From Allolobophora icterica (lineage: Eukaryota > Annelida > Clitellata > Crassiclitellata > Lumbricidae), in contig OY744611.1 of assembly GCA_963556255.1 (NCBI GenBank), positions 36,316,985-36,380,984 of the forward strand: DNA of 64,000 nucleotides, given 5' to 3'. A model generated the notes under the pieces. That model did not search any database. It was not told where the DNA came from and saw only the letters and a list, made by a program, of their open reading frames with translations. How positions within the stretch are numbered: the first letter of the stretch is position 1; each line of letters opens with the position of its first letter. The position numbers and the translations under genes were made by a program. This document shows, one piece after another, positions 43,901-55,477 of the stretch.

Positions 43901-46900
43901 GTTAGATGTTCTTAGATGTTCTAAAATGTTTAGATGTTTTTAGCTGTTCTTAAACATTCTAAACTCTTGTTAGTCATTCTATGCTGTTCTCATACACTTC
44001 AGACATGTTTAACTGCCTGCTGTTTGAGAAAATTAAATAAAGAACTGGCAAAAGAAAAAGATCGAAGAAGAAGCAGAACAAGAAGAAAAGAACAATAAAC
44101 AAGATCGAAGAAGAAGCAGAACAAGAAGAAAAGAACAATAAACAAGATCGAAGAAGAAGCAGAACAAGAAGAAAAGAACAATAAACAAGATCAAAGAAGA
44201 AGCAGAACAAGAAGAAAAGAACAATAGGAAAAGGAACACTCACTTTTCGGTGAGTGATAAAGATGGCGACTTTGGGTGCAGTGTGAGATCGACTTCTTCG
44301 ACTTCAAAACAAAGAAAACAATCACAAAGCGCCTTTATTAGACAATGTTTTATTCTTAACCCTTTCCATAACCATACACCTTCGAAACGCCCACCATAAT
44401 CCTACTCCAGCTCTACCACTTCTATACCCCAACAATACCCCTACCCCAATTGCACCACAGAGGTTTGCTGTTCCCAACCCCAAACTTCGCAATAACCCTA
44501 CCATAACTCCACCAAGACACCTTATCTATCTAACCCTCCAAGTTCCCACTATAAACCTACACTACACCCACTAAAATGATGTACTTATAAATGCCTCCAA
44601 AATGTTTTCTAAAGCCCACCATAAATCTATCCTAACCCCACCAAGACACATCGTTCTAACCAGGGGTGTAACTTTGGTCTAGAAAGTGGGGGTACCAAAT
44701 TTCACATCGTTTCAGCTTCACGGCTGTTAAATTATAATGCCATCGTTTGTATTTCAAGCATAATAATAATTATATACTTAATAATAATGATGATACTACT
44801 ACAACTAATAATAATGATAATAATAACAGCGACAATAATTAAGTCACCATTAATTCAGCAACTACCCAACCTATGATCGTTTAAGCAAAAGCTACGGTCT
44901 TCCATGTTCGAGGGACACTAATTAACCACCCCCTCCACAGTTTAATCAACTGAAATACAGTGAGCGTGCACAGTTAGCCTATAGCCTCAAGATGTGCTAT
45001 CGAGTCTTTAGTTAAGTATACTGTTACCAATACATATCTAATGATCTTAGATTGACTGCTTTTCATCAGATTGTAGGCCCTATTACTACCCAGGTGGCCC
45101 TGGTAGCAGGGTCTATGACCCCTTCTGGGTCTCCTGTGTAACCAGATTATGTTAGCTGATTATAAGCATTAAGTTTTGTTTATCCTTGCAATGTTTGGTT
45201 ACCGAACAAAAATACACTACAATACAATTGCTACTGGTAGGAATAAGTAATTGCATAGTGGTTTATTGCTATCGCTAGTAATAACTGAATTGTGACTTCA
45301 CAGAGGATACTGCTTGCTACTGTTAGGAATAATATTGCTTTGTGATTTCACAGAGGATGTGCACGATACTGGTAGGAATTCTATTGCATTGTGATTTCAT
45401 AGAGGATATATTGCCTTAGCAACCTCTTCTAACCTCTTGGAATAATTGCATTGTGATTTCATAGAGGACATGTTGCATTGTGATTTCACACAGTATTATG
45501 TTTCCGTAGCAACCTCTTGTAATAATTGCATTGTGATTTCATAGAGAACATGTTGCTGTAGCAACAACTGTCTAACCTCTGGGAATAATTGCATTGTGAT
45601 TTCATAGAGGATATATTGCCTTAGAAACCTCTTATAATAATTGCATTGTGATTTCACACAAGCTATATTGCCGTAGCAACGTCTTGTAATAATTGCATTG
45701 TGACTTCATACATGCTATATTTCCGTAGCAACGTCTTACAAGTAATAATTGCATTGTGACTTCATAGAGGGCACGTTGCCGTAGCAACCTCTTTTAACTT
45801 CTGGGAATAATTGCATTGTGATTACATTTTCAGAGGATGTATTGCAGTAGCAGCCTCTTGCAATAATTGCATTGTGATTTTATACAGGATATAGGGGCCT
45901 ATTGTCATAGCAATTTCTTGTAATAATTGCATGGTGATTTCATACAGGGTTATACTTCCATAGCAACATCTTGTAATAATTGCACTGCGATTTCACAGAA
46001 AATATATTGCCATCTCTTTTAGTAAAGAAAATAATAATAACAATGCTTGGTAGTTGTTTTGAATCTCAAGGGCTTCCTCAGATAAAACAATAATGGGCAA
46101 CAACAATGGGTATGAAGAGTGCGGGGTACGGTACCCTCCAGTCCAAAAAGTAGAGGGTACGGGTACCCCTCGTACCCCCCGTAAATTACGCTTATGGTTC
46201 TAACACTCTAACCAACTTTATCACCCTACCCTCTGCCCAGAATTTGTGACCTACCTTGACCCGACCCCGAACTTGACATGCTCAGTGACCTGGGTAAGTT
46301 TGCCAGGAAGGGTGCCTGAGTCATAAACTCCGAGACAAAAGCGAGTTCTGTCCTCCTCCTGTTCGGCCTTCGGTCACTGCTCGTCCCCGCTCCAAAAGCG
46401 CTCTCTTCAGACTGTTCCCGGCTGCCATCTAACGTGGTGACCTCAAAGGGTCGAAGGTGAAGCTGAGGGTTACTTCGACTTCGCTGGAGGGTGCTGAAGG
46501 TTGATGCAGGGATGCGAGAACGTCGCTTGGCGCTGTATGTTGGAAAGTCCTTGTATGGAACTGAAGCAGAGAATGAGGACACATCAGGTATAAACGTAAT
46601 GTAACATTTACAGCTCAGACCAAAATCGTCTGTGCTTCATTATGCTCTGCTACAAAATGCTACCTCTAACAGCTACTCTAATACTCCAGATGCTACAACA
46701 GCATAAACTGCTAGTTAGTAAACTCTTGTATAATAAACTGCTACCTAATCTCCAACATAAGACACTGCTCTACAAAAACTGCTACTAGGTCAACTATTAA
46801 AAAAATAACAGGATCAAATGCCATTGCACAAATTGCTAATCAGTATTTGATACTCGATAAACTGCTATTTGATAAACTTGCTACACTGCTATTGATAAGG

Positions 46901-49900
46901 TATTACTTGAAAAACAGTTATCCATATGCTGTTCATCTATAACTGCTACTCAATGAAAAGCCAATTGTCTGTAACTGCTACTAAATAAATGGCTATCTGA
47001 TAAACTGCCATTTCACAAACTGCAAAATCCGTAAACCACTAGTAACGGGTGAGAGGATCGCTTACCAACTCCCTCTGGCGCAAACTCCCTGATCATAAGA
47101 GCGAGCTGAGTGTTGCCTGAAATGATGGCCAGATCGAAGGCGTCCTGATTTGCATAATTCAGAACGTCCTTCTTCGCTCCGCGGAACAAGAGAACGCGAG
47201 CACATTCCTCCTACAACACCATCCACAGATCCAATCTAAACTATTGCCATCCAATCTTCGACTTCTATGGCAAGTTAAAATATCACCTAGTCTAATTTTA
47301 TCTGATTTAATACAAGACTACTACATAGTATTGTAAAGATTTTAACTATTCTAATCCAGTTTTAACCATCTTGTCTAATCAAATCTGAGACTCCTATGGC
47401 TCTGTTACTGCACCAATGTAAACGATCCGATCAAATCTTATATGAACCAGTCTAATATAATCTCATCTAACCTAATCTCATTTGATCCAATCTCATCTAT
47501 GCTAATCTAATCTCATTTCATCTAACTTCATCTAATCCAATCTCATCTACTCTAACCTCATCTAATCTCATTTAGCACAGGAGAGAATTACCTGCTGATT
47601 GATAACACAGATGAGTTACCTGTTGATTGAAGTAGCACAGGAGACAGTTACCTGTTGATTGGTGGCACAGACGTGGAGTGGAGTGTTTCCGCCAGAGTTT
47701 CGGAGGTTGATGTCTGCTCCGTAGTAGATCAACTGCTCCAGATGCTGAACGTTTCCAGCCTTTGATGCCTTTACCAATGACAAGACAGACACAGTTGTTC
47801 CAAGAATATATTCTACTAAGAGAAGGTAAGGAAGGAAAAGAATGTAAAGATAAGGTAAAGATAAGTAAGGGAAAAATGAATTATTATTAATTATTATTAA
47901 TTAGTAACTTCTATAGCGCCAGTGTCTAATGCACAAAGCATCAACCGATGGTGCATCAAAACCAAGCCATAATCAGGATTAAGGTAACTTAATTTATTGA
48001 GTTACCTGTTGATTGAAGTAGCACAGGAAAGAACTACCTGCTGATTGAGAGTTACCTCTTGACTGAAGCAGCACAGGACAGATCTACCTGCTGATTGATG
48101 GCACAGATGAGTTGCCTGTTGATTGAAGTAGCAAAGGAGAGAGTTACCTGTTCATTGTAGTAGCACAGGAGAGAGCTACCTGTTGACTGATGGCACAGAC
48201 ATGGAGATAACTTAAGATAGTCCACCCAAGGCAAAACCAGATAAGGTAAGTAGTGATAAGATAGGGTAAGAACAGAAGACAAATCGGGGTAAAGGTCACC
48301 TGGTGAACTTCCGTCCATCCGTACTCATCAGAAATACCGAGCAGCGCATGCTCATAGAGTAGAATTTCGACACAGCGAGCGCTCGCATTGCTGCAGACAG
48401 CGTGGTACAAAGGCGTCAGACCATGACTGTCACGATAATTTGTCGATGCTCCCAGATCCAACAGAACCTAAGACAGAAAATTACGACACCGATTACACAC
48501 ATCCCACATAATTTATGCATCTGAATATTTATATAGCACCTTTTAAGAACCTCTCAAACTGCTTACTGCATTTACGTGCTGCTCATACATGCTTGGTTGT
48601 TAAGCAATGTGGTTTAGAATTTTTGGCTGAAGTAAAGATATTTGTTGCATCACAGAACGCAAAGTAATCTTATCTAGCCTGAGACCCTCTATTCTGTGTC
48701 AATCACCAAATCAATAAAGTAGCAATTAATCAAACACATAATTAATCAGCAAATCAATCAGTTAAAATAATTACTAATAAAAAAAAAATTAATATTAATA
48801 ATTATTTATTTACTTATTTGTTACTTGATTTTGCTGCTAATAAACAGACTGAGTTCTATCAAGTAGAAACTAAAGACACATTTTTGCAAAACACTCAATA
48901 ATTTGAACCAGAAACTGTTGGACAGCTTCCACTAATGGCACTCCTTAGAGCAGGCAGCTGAACTGAGTAGAAGGGTCAAAACCCCAACTGACCCTCAGAG
49001 CATCTTCATTGCCCTTCTGTGATGCAGTGTGCAGAGGTGTCAACCCCTTCTTGTTTCGAAAGTCGAGGTGAGCGCCCCCGCTCACAAGCGCCACCACCAT
49101 TTCGACAGGATGTGACATCATAGAGGCCAAGGTCAACGGCGTCTCTGCAAAGAACCAGCAACAAGTACAGGACAAATTCTGTTGACAGCCGGCAGCAAGA
49201 TCTCGACAATTGAATCAAAAATTTTGTGGTGAATTAATTGTAAGTAATTAATTAATTTTGCTCAGTTCAACAGCCATTTATCTGGTTTAGCCTATAAAAC
49301 CAAATTGATCCAACTCTAACAAATTTAATCCACTTTGCAAATTCTGATTAAAATTGAAACTTTAGATTTAATTTATTATGTTCCTTCTTACTTAGAAGTA
49401 ACAAGTTAACCTATTTGACTCAGTTACATTTAATGAGATAGTTGAATTTAATTAGGCTAAAATACTTAGATTTAATTAGGCAAAAAAATTTTCAACTGAA
49501 TATGGTTAAAAAGTTCAATTTTAATTAGGTGAAACACTTTACATTTAATTAGGTAAAAAGTTTAAATTCAATGAGGTTAAACTGTTTGTCAACCAACCTC
49601 CTGTGTCACGATCATTAAAATTTGGGTCAAGTCCAGAGCTGGTGAATTTCGTGACCTTGTTTGTGTCTCCCTTCTTCACAGCATCGATCATCTGCTTCAG
49701 ATTGGCCTACAAGGAACAGCACATTAATAGTTATTTATTATAATTATTATTCTCTTCTTATTTGTTCCAATGCTGGTCTGCACATCGGACAATGCAGCTT
49801 CTCCATTCGTCTCTGTCCGTCACCAGTCTTCCGGCATCATACCATGACATCCCCAAGTACATCCTCAAGTCATCTCCGATGGTCTCTGGCCAATTCTTCC

Positions 49901-52900
49901 ATGGTCTTCCCCTTCTTTTCCCTTCAGGGATCCAGATCATCATACCATTATGTCTCTGTTAAACGCCACTATCTAATGAGAAAGCATGAGTTGATGGGAC
50001 TGAGCAGTCGAGTGAAGGACTTGCTCAAGGTCCCTACACAATAACCATCTCTATACTCTCAACGTTACAAGGTGAGAGCTCTAATCAATCAGTGACTGTG
50101 TCCCATGGTACACATAAAGGAGGATTAGGAAAGGCTTATTAAAAAAAGATCAAGACAGAGACTTAGGAAGGCCTAAAAGAGAAGGGTGTAGAGGACAGTG
50201 TTATTTAAGTTAACTAAAACTGAAAGTGACTTTAAGTTAACTGAAAAGTTCTAATTCAGTTAACTGAAACTAAAACTAAAACTGAAAAGTTCTGAAAACT
50301 GAAACTAAAACTAAACTGAAAAGTACAAAACTACAACTAAAACTAAACTTGAAAGTTGAAAACTGAATTAATTTTTCTTGTGTGGCGCACAGACTGAGTG
50401 GCAGACATGTCTGCAACAGTTAGCGGCGCACATACTGATCGGTGCACATGTCTATAAGCAATATCGGTTAAGCAAACATCCGTTTGAGTCCTTTCTCTGT
50501 CAGATTTCTCGTTAGCGGTAATAGACTAGGCTTGGAATCTCAAAATGACCTTTTTAGAAGGAAATCATGTAACAATTTGAATTTGCTACTAGGTGTTTCT
50601 ATACTAATTTGACCCTGCTGAAAACGAAAAATCGCGGTTAGCAAGCTGGATTTTTAGCTGTTGAATGATAAAACAAGATGGCGGCAAAAATGGTGGCCCG
50701 TATTTTCATATGGTTATGAGTTAAGTTATGTATGCGATGGAAGCATGATGTTAGAATCTAAATTAACATTTTCCGAATCAAGGAATGTGATGGAATTAAA
50801 GACATATGTAGCACTGCCGCAAAAGAAAATGACGGACAAAATGGCGGCCAATGTCTTCAAATGGCTATAAAACAAAATGGCGGACAAGATGGCGGCCGGT
50901 CTGGAGTAGTGTTTTCTTGGTCAATGCATGAAATTTTTTTATATCTTCTGATTGCAGTTGAACCATGTTATACATTACGTATGCAATATTTATGTTCATG
51001 ACTTGACTGATATAATTATAGACTCCAGCTATTTCAAGCATTGTTGCAGTCAATGCAATTGCACATATGTGTACATGGCAAGTTCGCACTTCGACAGGAG
51101 CAGCGCTTGGTGCAACACTTATCAACTTCGCATGATTTACAGTAGACAAACTCTATACACGACTGTGGCACAGGATTATTTGTAGACCACACTGGTGCGT
51201 GAACACCTTCTTCATAACACTCCATCCTGATGAGGCTGGCGTTGGAGCCATTTTGGTCGCCATCTTGTTTTCCATGCAACCGTTAAAACTCCAGCTGGCT
51301 AACCGCGATTTTCGTTTTCAGCAGGGTCAAATTAGTCTAGAAACACCTAGTTGCAAATTGTTATGATTTGCTTCTTACAGTCATTTCTAGAGACTTTTTT
51401 AAATTCCAAGCCTAGACTATGAACCTATTTTTCAAATGCAGTCAATTATCAATGATGTGATTTGACCATGAAAGCTAATCAAAATGAATGAATGTCATTA
51501 ATAAAATATGAAATTCAGTTGCTTCTGTGGAATGCGCACAAAACTAAATTAAAACTCGAAAGTTTTGAAAACTGAAACTAAAACTAAAACTGAAAAGATT
51601 TGAAAACTATAACAAAAACTAAACTGGAAAGTTTTAGCAAAACTAAAACTACAACTGAAACTGAAAAGTTAACTGAAACTTAAATAACACTGGTAGAGGA
51701 TGATTAGAAAATGCCAATAAAATTACACCTACACAAAAGAGGAAAAGGAATACTTGTTGGAAAGTCTAAGAGGAAAAGGAGGAATGGGAAGAGTAACAGA
51801 AAGGAATTAATTTTCCAGTAGACAGTGAACAGATCTTTAAATCAAAAGACCTAAAGAAACACAAAATTAAAAACTGCTTAGAAATCACACGAACTAACGG
51901 CTACTAATGTGACTCGGCCTCATATGATTGACAGTTAATATGACTGACAGCTGGACACCCACTGATCAAACAGATCAGCCAGATAGAGTGAGCAATGGAT
52001 TATACCTTTACATGAATCTGTTTCATTTTCTTCGGATTAACCTGCATCTGTTTATAAATGCGTCGTTTGAACTTGAACTACAAAATCAAACATAAATATT
52101 GAGCAGCTACAAAAATGCTCAACCATACTTTATATCACATTACTTAACAACTATAAAAAGAGAATAAACAAGCTCACTGACAAACTGCAGTAAGTAACAT
52201 TGAAACATATGACAGTACAATTATCAAGATCTTATAGAACACTGTTAGGCACTGCTCATTTTTACAGCTGCCCCCTATGGAGTGGAAGGCTGAGTCTACC
52301 TGTAGGCAGTTTACGTGTATCGAACCACGTCTTTCAAGATCTTATGTTCTTCAAGCAAGAGTGTTACCATTTGTCTATACCCCCTCGATTCCAGAAAATG
52401 GCAAAATATCAAAGAAAATTGCGACTGAAGAATTTTCAAAGCAGGTAACTTGGTGACTTACTATAAAATTATTCTAATCTCATCCAATATTTAATCCATA
52501 ATCCAAAACGCAATCGAGTCGACTCTAAGTTACAGCCCAAGATCTTCTAACCTAACAGCTTCCATAGTGCTGTAAACATCAATTCCTTGCTTTCATACCC
52601 TTGATCCTCTGTTGACGATCAATCGCAATGACCATACCTCTCGATATCAAGGTGCCTTACCTTACAATATTAATCTACCTTATATCATGATACTAAGGTA
52701 CCTACCTCAAGATACCCGATGGGTCCAGGGAGGGGGTATTCCCTTAAAGGGCGCTCCTCATCCAAGAACTTGCCTGCTCGGCCGAGCATTGGAGGACAGA
52801 AGAGACCATAGTTGAAGCCATCCTTCAACGTCTATGACATAAGAAAACAACAAACACATTCTGTAAATACATTTCTATGACAAAAATAATCAATGCATAA

Positions 52901-53154
52901 GCGTAAAACATGTAACCATATTTTTTCACTCAGTACTAAGGGTGGCAAAATATAATAAAATACAGTCTGGGTACAATAGCCAAATGGAGTGGGTACCCAA
53001 CCATCCATCATGGAATAAATACTTTAATATAAACTATAAAGTAATTGCGTGCGATTGTTCTTTACTAATTCAAACACTGCTCCATTTAGCCGTGGTTGGA
53101 CTGGGAGCACTTCTGAGTAGCTTATCTTGATGTGTTGCTATATAAAAAATCCTC

Positions 53155-53187
<33 letters not shown>

Positions 53188-55023
53188 TATGCACTGTGTA
53201 CTATAGTCAGCTCATCCCTTGCCAGTCATTAGTAACTACTATAGAGCTGTCAAGACCTTAGTAAAATACATCCATCCCTCATACTTAATATTCATTCTGA
53301 ACTGGTACTCGACTACCGTGTCACTCTCTCATTGGATGAAATTAATATTTCAATGTTTACACGTTGGATGCACAAATTTCAGGTGGGAACATTAATAAAT
53401 GTATTTAATAGCAAATCGGCAATATAATTCTCAGATGCATTTCTGTGTTGTAAAGTTTGATTGCTTAAGGAAGGGCCGTTGCAAAAACCGGTGAACTTGT
53501 CATAGGGGCAAAATTAATACTTCCAGATGTGAATGAAGAACCAAACCTATGTTCAGTAGTGTCAATGGGGGGCCCGATAGCGCATTGGATAACATCTGGC
53601 GTAGAGTGCGAGAGGTACAGAGATCGAGTCCCATAGGCGGACATGCTTTGTAGGTTGCAATTTGCGCCGTGTATTGCATGCTGTCTGTTCTGTTAGTAGT
53701 TACGGTTTATCGCATAACATGTACGTGTACAGCGCAGTGCGTTTGCAGGCGCTTAATTAAAGAATAAATAAAAAATGAACTCAGATAAATTATGATAACT
53801 GAGTAAGCAGTCCTCTTGCAATGGTTTAAGACGTGCTCAGTCACTTCGATAAGAGATGCCGTGATGTTTAAATCAATTTTGCTGTTATGAATAGTTTCAG
53901 TACCTTTGCAAGAGATGAAAGAATCTGTTGTTTGGCCAACCAGACTGTGTCATCCGGGTGAAACTGAAGGCATTTCTAATGACAATAAACAATCAACATG
54001 GTATCAATTAATGCACTGTCAAAGCCGGCCTTCAATAAGCATTCAATAATATGGAGAATTTATATAGCGCCTCTTCAAGGTTATCTATTCAGAAGCACTC
54101 CCGATCCAACCCCGGCTGAAAAGCATCCCTCTTAACTGAAATCATTCCTTACTTGAAATGAAACTCTCCAGGAAAGTATCTCACCAGAACTGTCCTCTCC
54201 TCACCTGAGCCTACTATATCTTCCCTTGTCTCACATGCATCTATCCTACGGGGAGGGGGATAGATGAATGATAACACTCTTGCTCGAAGAACATAAGATC
54301 TTGAAAGATGCGGTCCGATTCCCGTAAGCTCTCCATAGGTTGACTCAGCCTTCCACTCAATAAGGAGTAGCTGTGAAATGAGCGAGCGCCTAACAGGCTG
54401 CCAAGACGTGTATTGCATAAGATCTTGATAATCATAGTCTCATATGGTTCAATGTTACTTACTGAGGTTTGTCAGTGAGCTTGTCAGTAAACACAAATAC
54501 ATTATATATACCTGAACTATCTCACTTGAATGTAGCTTACCTGCCCTTATCTTACCTACCTCCCATAAACAAATCATGAATTTGGGAAGACCAAAGGTCC
54601 AAGGCACTCAACCTACCTGAGAGTTCAACTCTGGCACCGAAATTCTCAGGTAGACCATTGTGTCACCTGAATTTGTTGACTCAACTCCCGAGTCAACTTC
54701 CTGCTCACTTGTCAGACTTGTGCTGTCCATATCGATCACCGTGGCAACATCAGAGTTGCCTGTAGCAACCACAGCTGTAAATCAACAAGCAGTGTTTCGA
54801 TAACATGCATCAATTTCCTCATCAATCTTTCTCAAATTCCCAAAACCAAACTCAAAGACTACCTCTCTCTCTGTCTCTCTCTCTTTCTCTCTGTCTCTCT
54901 GTCTGTCTGTCTCTTTCTCATGCTTGTATAATATAATGCAATATTGTTAATTTGTTATTTTTAACAAAACTGTAAACTTCACAAATTCAAGATTCCATGT
55001 AACTTACAAAACATGTCCTCCAT
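39052..55023 (-). CDS. SHANK: SHANK/ProSAP postsynaptic scaffold protein, SH3-less
   Basis: Complete minus-strand gene of 16 coding exons: 55008-55023, 54617-54774, 53904-53975, 52706-52831, 52006-52077, 49598-49706, 48993-49144, 48300-48467, 47652-47768, 47066-47210, 46255-46560, 44244-44301, 43739-43818, 43230-43363, 42503-42647, 39052-40907. All phases join; 3714 nt, 1237 aa, no stops. Start ATG in good context (GCCATGG). Order: SPN/F0 domain (about 46-145), ankyrin repeats (about 149-375), linker VVPYKDFPTYSAKRR, PDZ (507-600, loop GFGF at 517-520, helix His582), proline-rich region, SAM (1168-1237). SHANK organises postsynaptic or junctional complexes by binding GKAP-type ligands through PDZ, Homer through PPxxF and itself through SAM. 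LIIPPPPLFF (about 1084) and PPPPPGF are PPxxF candidates. No SH3 lies between ankyrin and PDZ: the linker exon passes to VEEVDLTL, where vertebrate SH3 domains end. Family known; exon model mine. Confidence 0.95.
41245..41425. repeat. About 30-bp tandem repeat in SHANK intron 15
   Basis: Roughly six units of GCCAATTGCAGAGCCTGACC followed by TAGTTAAATCA. Confidence 0.85.
42032..42287. mobile_element. hAT-type MITE in SHANK intron 15
   Basis: Termini CAGCGGTTTTCAAACTTTA and GTTCGAAAACTGCTG. Flanks CCTTACCT (42024-42031) and CCCTACCT (42288-42295), a 7/8 target duplication. Internal GTACCACTAGTGGTAC palindrome. Confidence 0.85.
42503..43818 (-). CDS. SHANK: SHANK exons 13-15: PDZ domain
   Basis: Exon 13 gives RTVVLQEGENGFGFILRGAK, exon 14 APDSGVIHLDFVPTPLLPAL and GIQPGDFLLEV, exon 15 NGFDVRAASHDYTVRLIKES. 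The GFGF carboxylate loop, the TPxLPALQY insert typical of SHANK PDZ and the helix histidine of class I ligand binding are all present. Exon 15 ends in phase 1 and joins the large last exon. Confidence 0.95.
42800..43010. repeat. Degenerate (TACCCTAC)n low-complexity tract
   Basis: Pyrimidine-rich CTACCCTACC-type repeats in SHANK intron 14. Similar tracts are found at 41870-42030 and 44390-44650. Confidence 0.6.
44050..44228. repeat. 43-bp tandem repeat in SHANK intron 12
   Basis: Four units of GATCGAAGAAGAAGCAGAAC plus AAGAAGAAAAGAACAATAAACAA, ending 16 bp from the exon 12 donor. On the transcript strand it is a long polypyrimidine run. The Phe/Ser/Leu-rich minus frames are artefacts. Confidence 0.95.
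44661..46196. mobile_element. 1.5-kb non-autonomous hAT-like element in SHANK intron 11
   Basis: Begins CAGGGGTGTAACTTTGG and ends CGTAAATTACGCTTATG. Perfect 8-bp duplication GTTCTAAC at 44653-44660 and 46197-46204. It fills most of the intron where SH3 exons would lie in other SHANKs. It contains the minisatellite at 45245-46020. Confidence 0.85.
45245..46020. repeat. 50-65-bp minisatellite inside the hAT-like element
   Basis: About 13 imperfect units of AATAATTGCATTGTGATTTC plus ATAGAGGATATATTGCCGTAGCAACCTCTTGT. Spacers differ in length but are not unique, so it is not a CRISPR array. Confidence 0.9.
47066..49706 (-). CDS. SHANK: SHANK exons 6-10: ankyrin repeats
   Basis: Five exons give consecutive ankyrin units: GLDPNFNDRDTGETPLTLAS, GGAHLDFRNKKGLTPLHTAS, LDLGASTNYRDSHGLTPLYH, GWTEVHQASKAGNVQHLEQL, YGADINLRNSGGNTPLHVCA and ARVLLFRGAKKDVLNYANQD. 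The last is followed by AFDLAIISGN. The exon 6 donor is G|GTTGGT and the exon 7 donor AGG|GTCAGT, both weak but phase-consistent. Confidence 0.95.
47575..48200. repeat. Repeats derived from the SHANK exon 9 donor region
   Basis: Units of GTTACCTGTTGATTGAAGTA plus GCACAGGAGAGA flank exon 9 on both sides (47575-47660 and 47995-48195). The unit includes the end of exon 9 and its donor (CAATCAACAG|GTAACT on the transcript strand), so many decoy copies of that donor exist. Confidence 0.85.
49738..49975 (-). mobile_element. LINE 3' fragment in SHANK intron 5
   Basis: Minus frame gives WIPEGKRRGRPWKNWPETI and DRDEWRSCIVRCADQHW, the same C-terminal LINE tail as 19760-20035. 5'-truncated. Confidence 0.85.
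50196..51692. mobile_element. hAT-like element with nested foldback in SHANK intron 5
   Basis: Ends CAGTGTTATTTAAGTTAACT and AACTTAAATAACACTG. Perfect 8-bp duplication GTAGAGGA at 50188-50195 and 51693-51700. Inside, 50525-51420 has long imperfect inverted arms starting TAGACTAGGCTTGGAAT, including CTAGGTGTTTCTA and CCCTGCTGAAAACGAAAA, so a second palindromic element is nested within. The nested part carries AAAATGGCGGMC repeats and a Cys-rich minus frame (51034-51279). Confidence 0.9.
51034..51279 (-). pseudogene. Cys-rich transposon-derived ORF remnant
   Basis: 81 codons ending CIEFVYCKSCEVDKCCTKRC then SCRSANLPCTHMCNCIDCNN. The RCSCRxxxLPCTxxCxC pattern resembles cysteine-rich zinc motifs I associate with transposon-encoded proteins. 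It starts within the nested foldback element. Partial and probably non-functional. Confidence 0.5.
52006..53975 (-). CDS. SHANK: SHANK exons 3-5: SPN/F0 domain core
   Basis: Exons 53904-53975, 52706-52831 and 52006-52077, all phase 0. They read KCLQFHPDDTVWLAKQQIL, then DGFNYGLFCPPMLGRAGKFL and DEERPLREYP, then FKFKRRIYKQMQVN. GRAGKFLDEERPL is the hallmark of the SHANK N-terminal ubiquitin-like fold, which in mammals packs on the ankyrin repeats and binds Rap/Ras GTPases. Confidence 0.95.
52190..52400 (-). repeat. Dispersed repeat, AGATCTTGAAAG family, copy 1
   Basis: Inverted copy of 54240-54490. Shares GGTAACACTCTTGC, AAGATCTTGAAAGA, GACTCAGCCTTCCACTC and GCTTGTCAGT. Class unknown, SINE-like in length. 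Confidence 0.75.
53155..53190. repeat. (AAT)n microsatellite
   Basis: About 11 AAT units in SHANK intron 3. Confidence 0.95.
53565..53775 (+). repeat. tRNA-derived SINE-like repeat
   Basis: TAGCGCATTGGATAACATC resembles an A box region and GAGATCGAGTCCC a B box about 40 bp on. A body follows, with an A-rich TTAATTAAAGAATAAATAAA tail. Located in SHANK intron 3, opposite to the gene. Confidence 0.6.
54235..54490 (+). repeat. Dispersed repeat, AGATCTTGAAAG family, copy 2
   Basis: GGGGAGGGGGATAGATGAAT start, AAGATCTTGAAAGATGCGGT, GACTCAGCCTTCCACTCAAT, GAGCGAGCGCCTAACAGGCT, end near AGCTTGTCAGTAAACAC. Third copy at 60950-61200. Confidence 0.8.
54860..54918. repeat. (CT)n/(TGTC)n tract
   Basis: CTCTCTCTGTCTCTCT-type simple repeat in SHANK intron 1. 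Confidence 0.95.
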
Positions 55024-55068
55024 GGCGAGACACGAAATGTCTCCTCTAACTGTACGTGCACTCAGTAA
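55008..55068 (-). other. SHANK: SHANK first coding exon including 5' UTR part
   Basis: A strong acceptor (TTTTTTCTCAG at about 55069-55079) is followed by 45 nt of leader and the ATG at 55021-55023, then MEDMF and donor T|GTAAGT. The leader has no in-frame stop. The acceptor implies at least one more upstream non-coding exon. Confidence 0.65.
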
Positions 55069-55477
55069 CTGAGAAAAAACACAGAGAGGAAGAGACAGTC
55101 GTATGTTCAACAGACACAGACCGGCACACAACATCCTCCGGCAATACCAACTCACATGTTCATGATGAATGCCGCCCGACTGTCATTTTTTTTATAAAAA
55201 TTATACTGCCTACGCTCCTACAGTATGAATGGACAGACTAGAATGCCATCTCCAATTTCGAGAACTCTCAACAATTTTAAGGGTACCACTCGGTTAACGA
55301 CCATCGATTGATGCATAGCGGCCTCTATTACCGCTGTGTTTTAAAAGCAGCCGAAAGTAGACAAGAAACTTATAAAAGTTGTAACCTGTGCTATTCCGTG
55401 TGGTGTTTCTTGTATTTTCCATAATTCTACCTCTATTTACTACTTTGTAATGTAGCCTTAAGCAACTAAAAATGTCA

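Noticed and set aside
43974..44243. Hydrophobic FFLFCFFFDL frames that look like membrane segments
   Set aside because: 43-bp tandem repeat in SHANK intron 12, open in three minus frames.
45245..46020. CRISPR-like array of repeats and spacers
   Set aside because: Units are imperfect and the spacers are related; it lies within a transposon in an animal intron.
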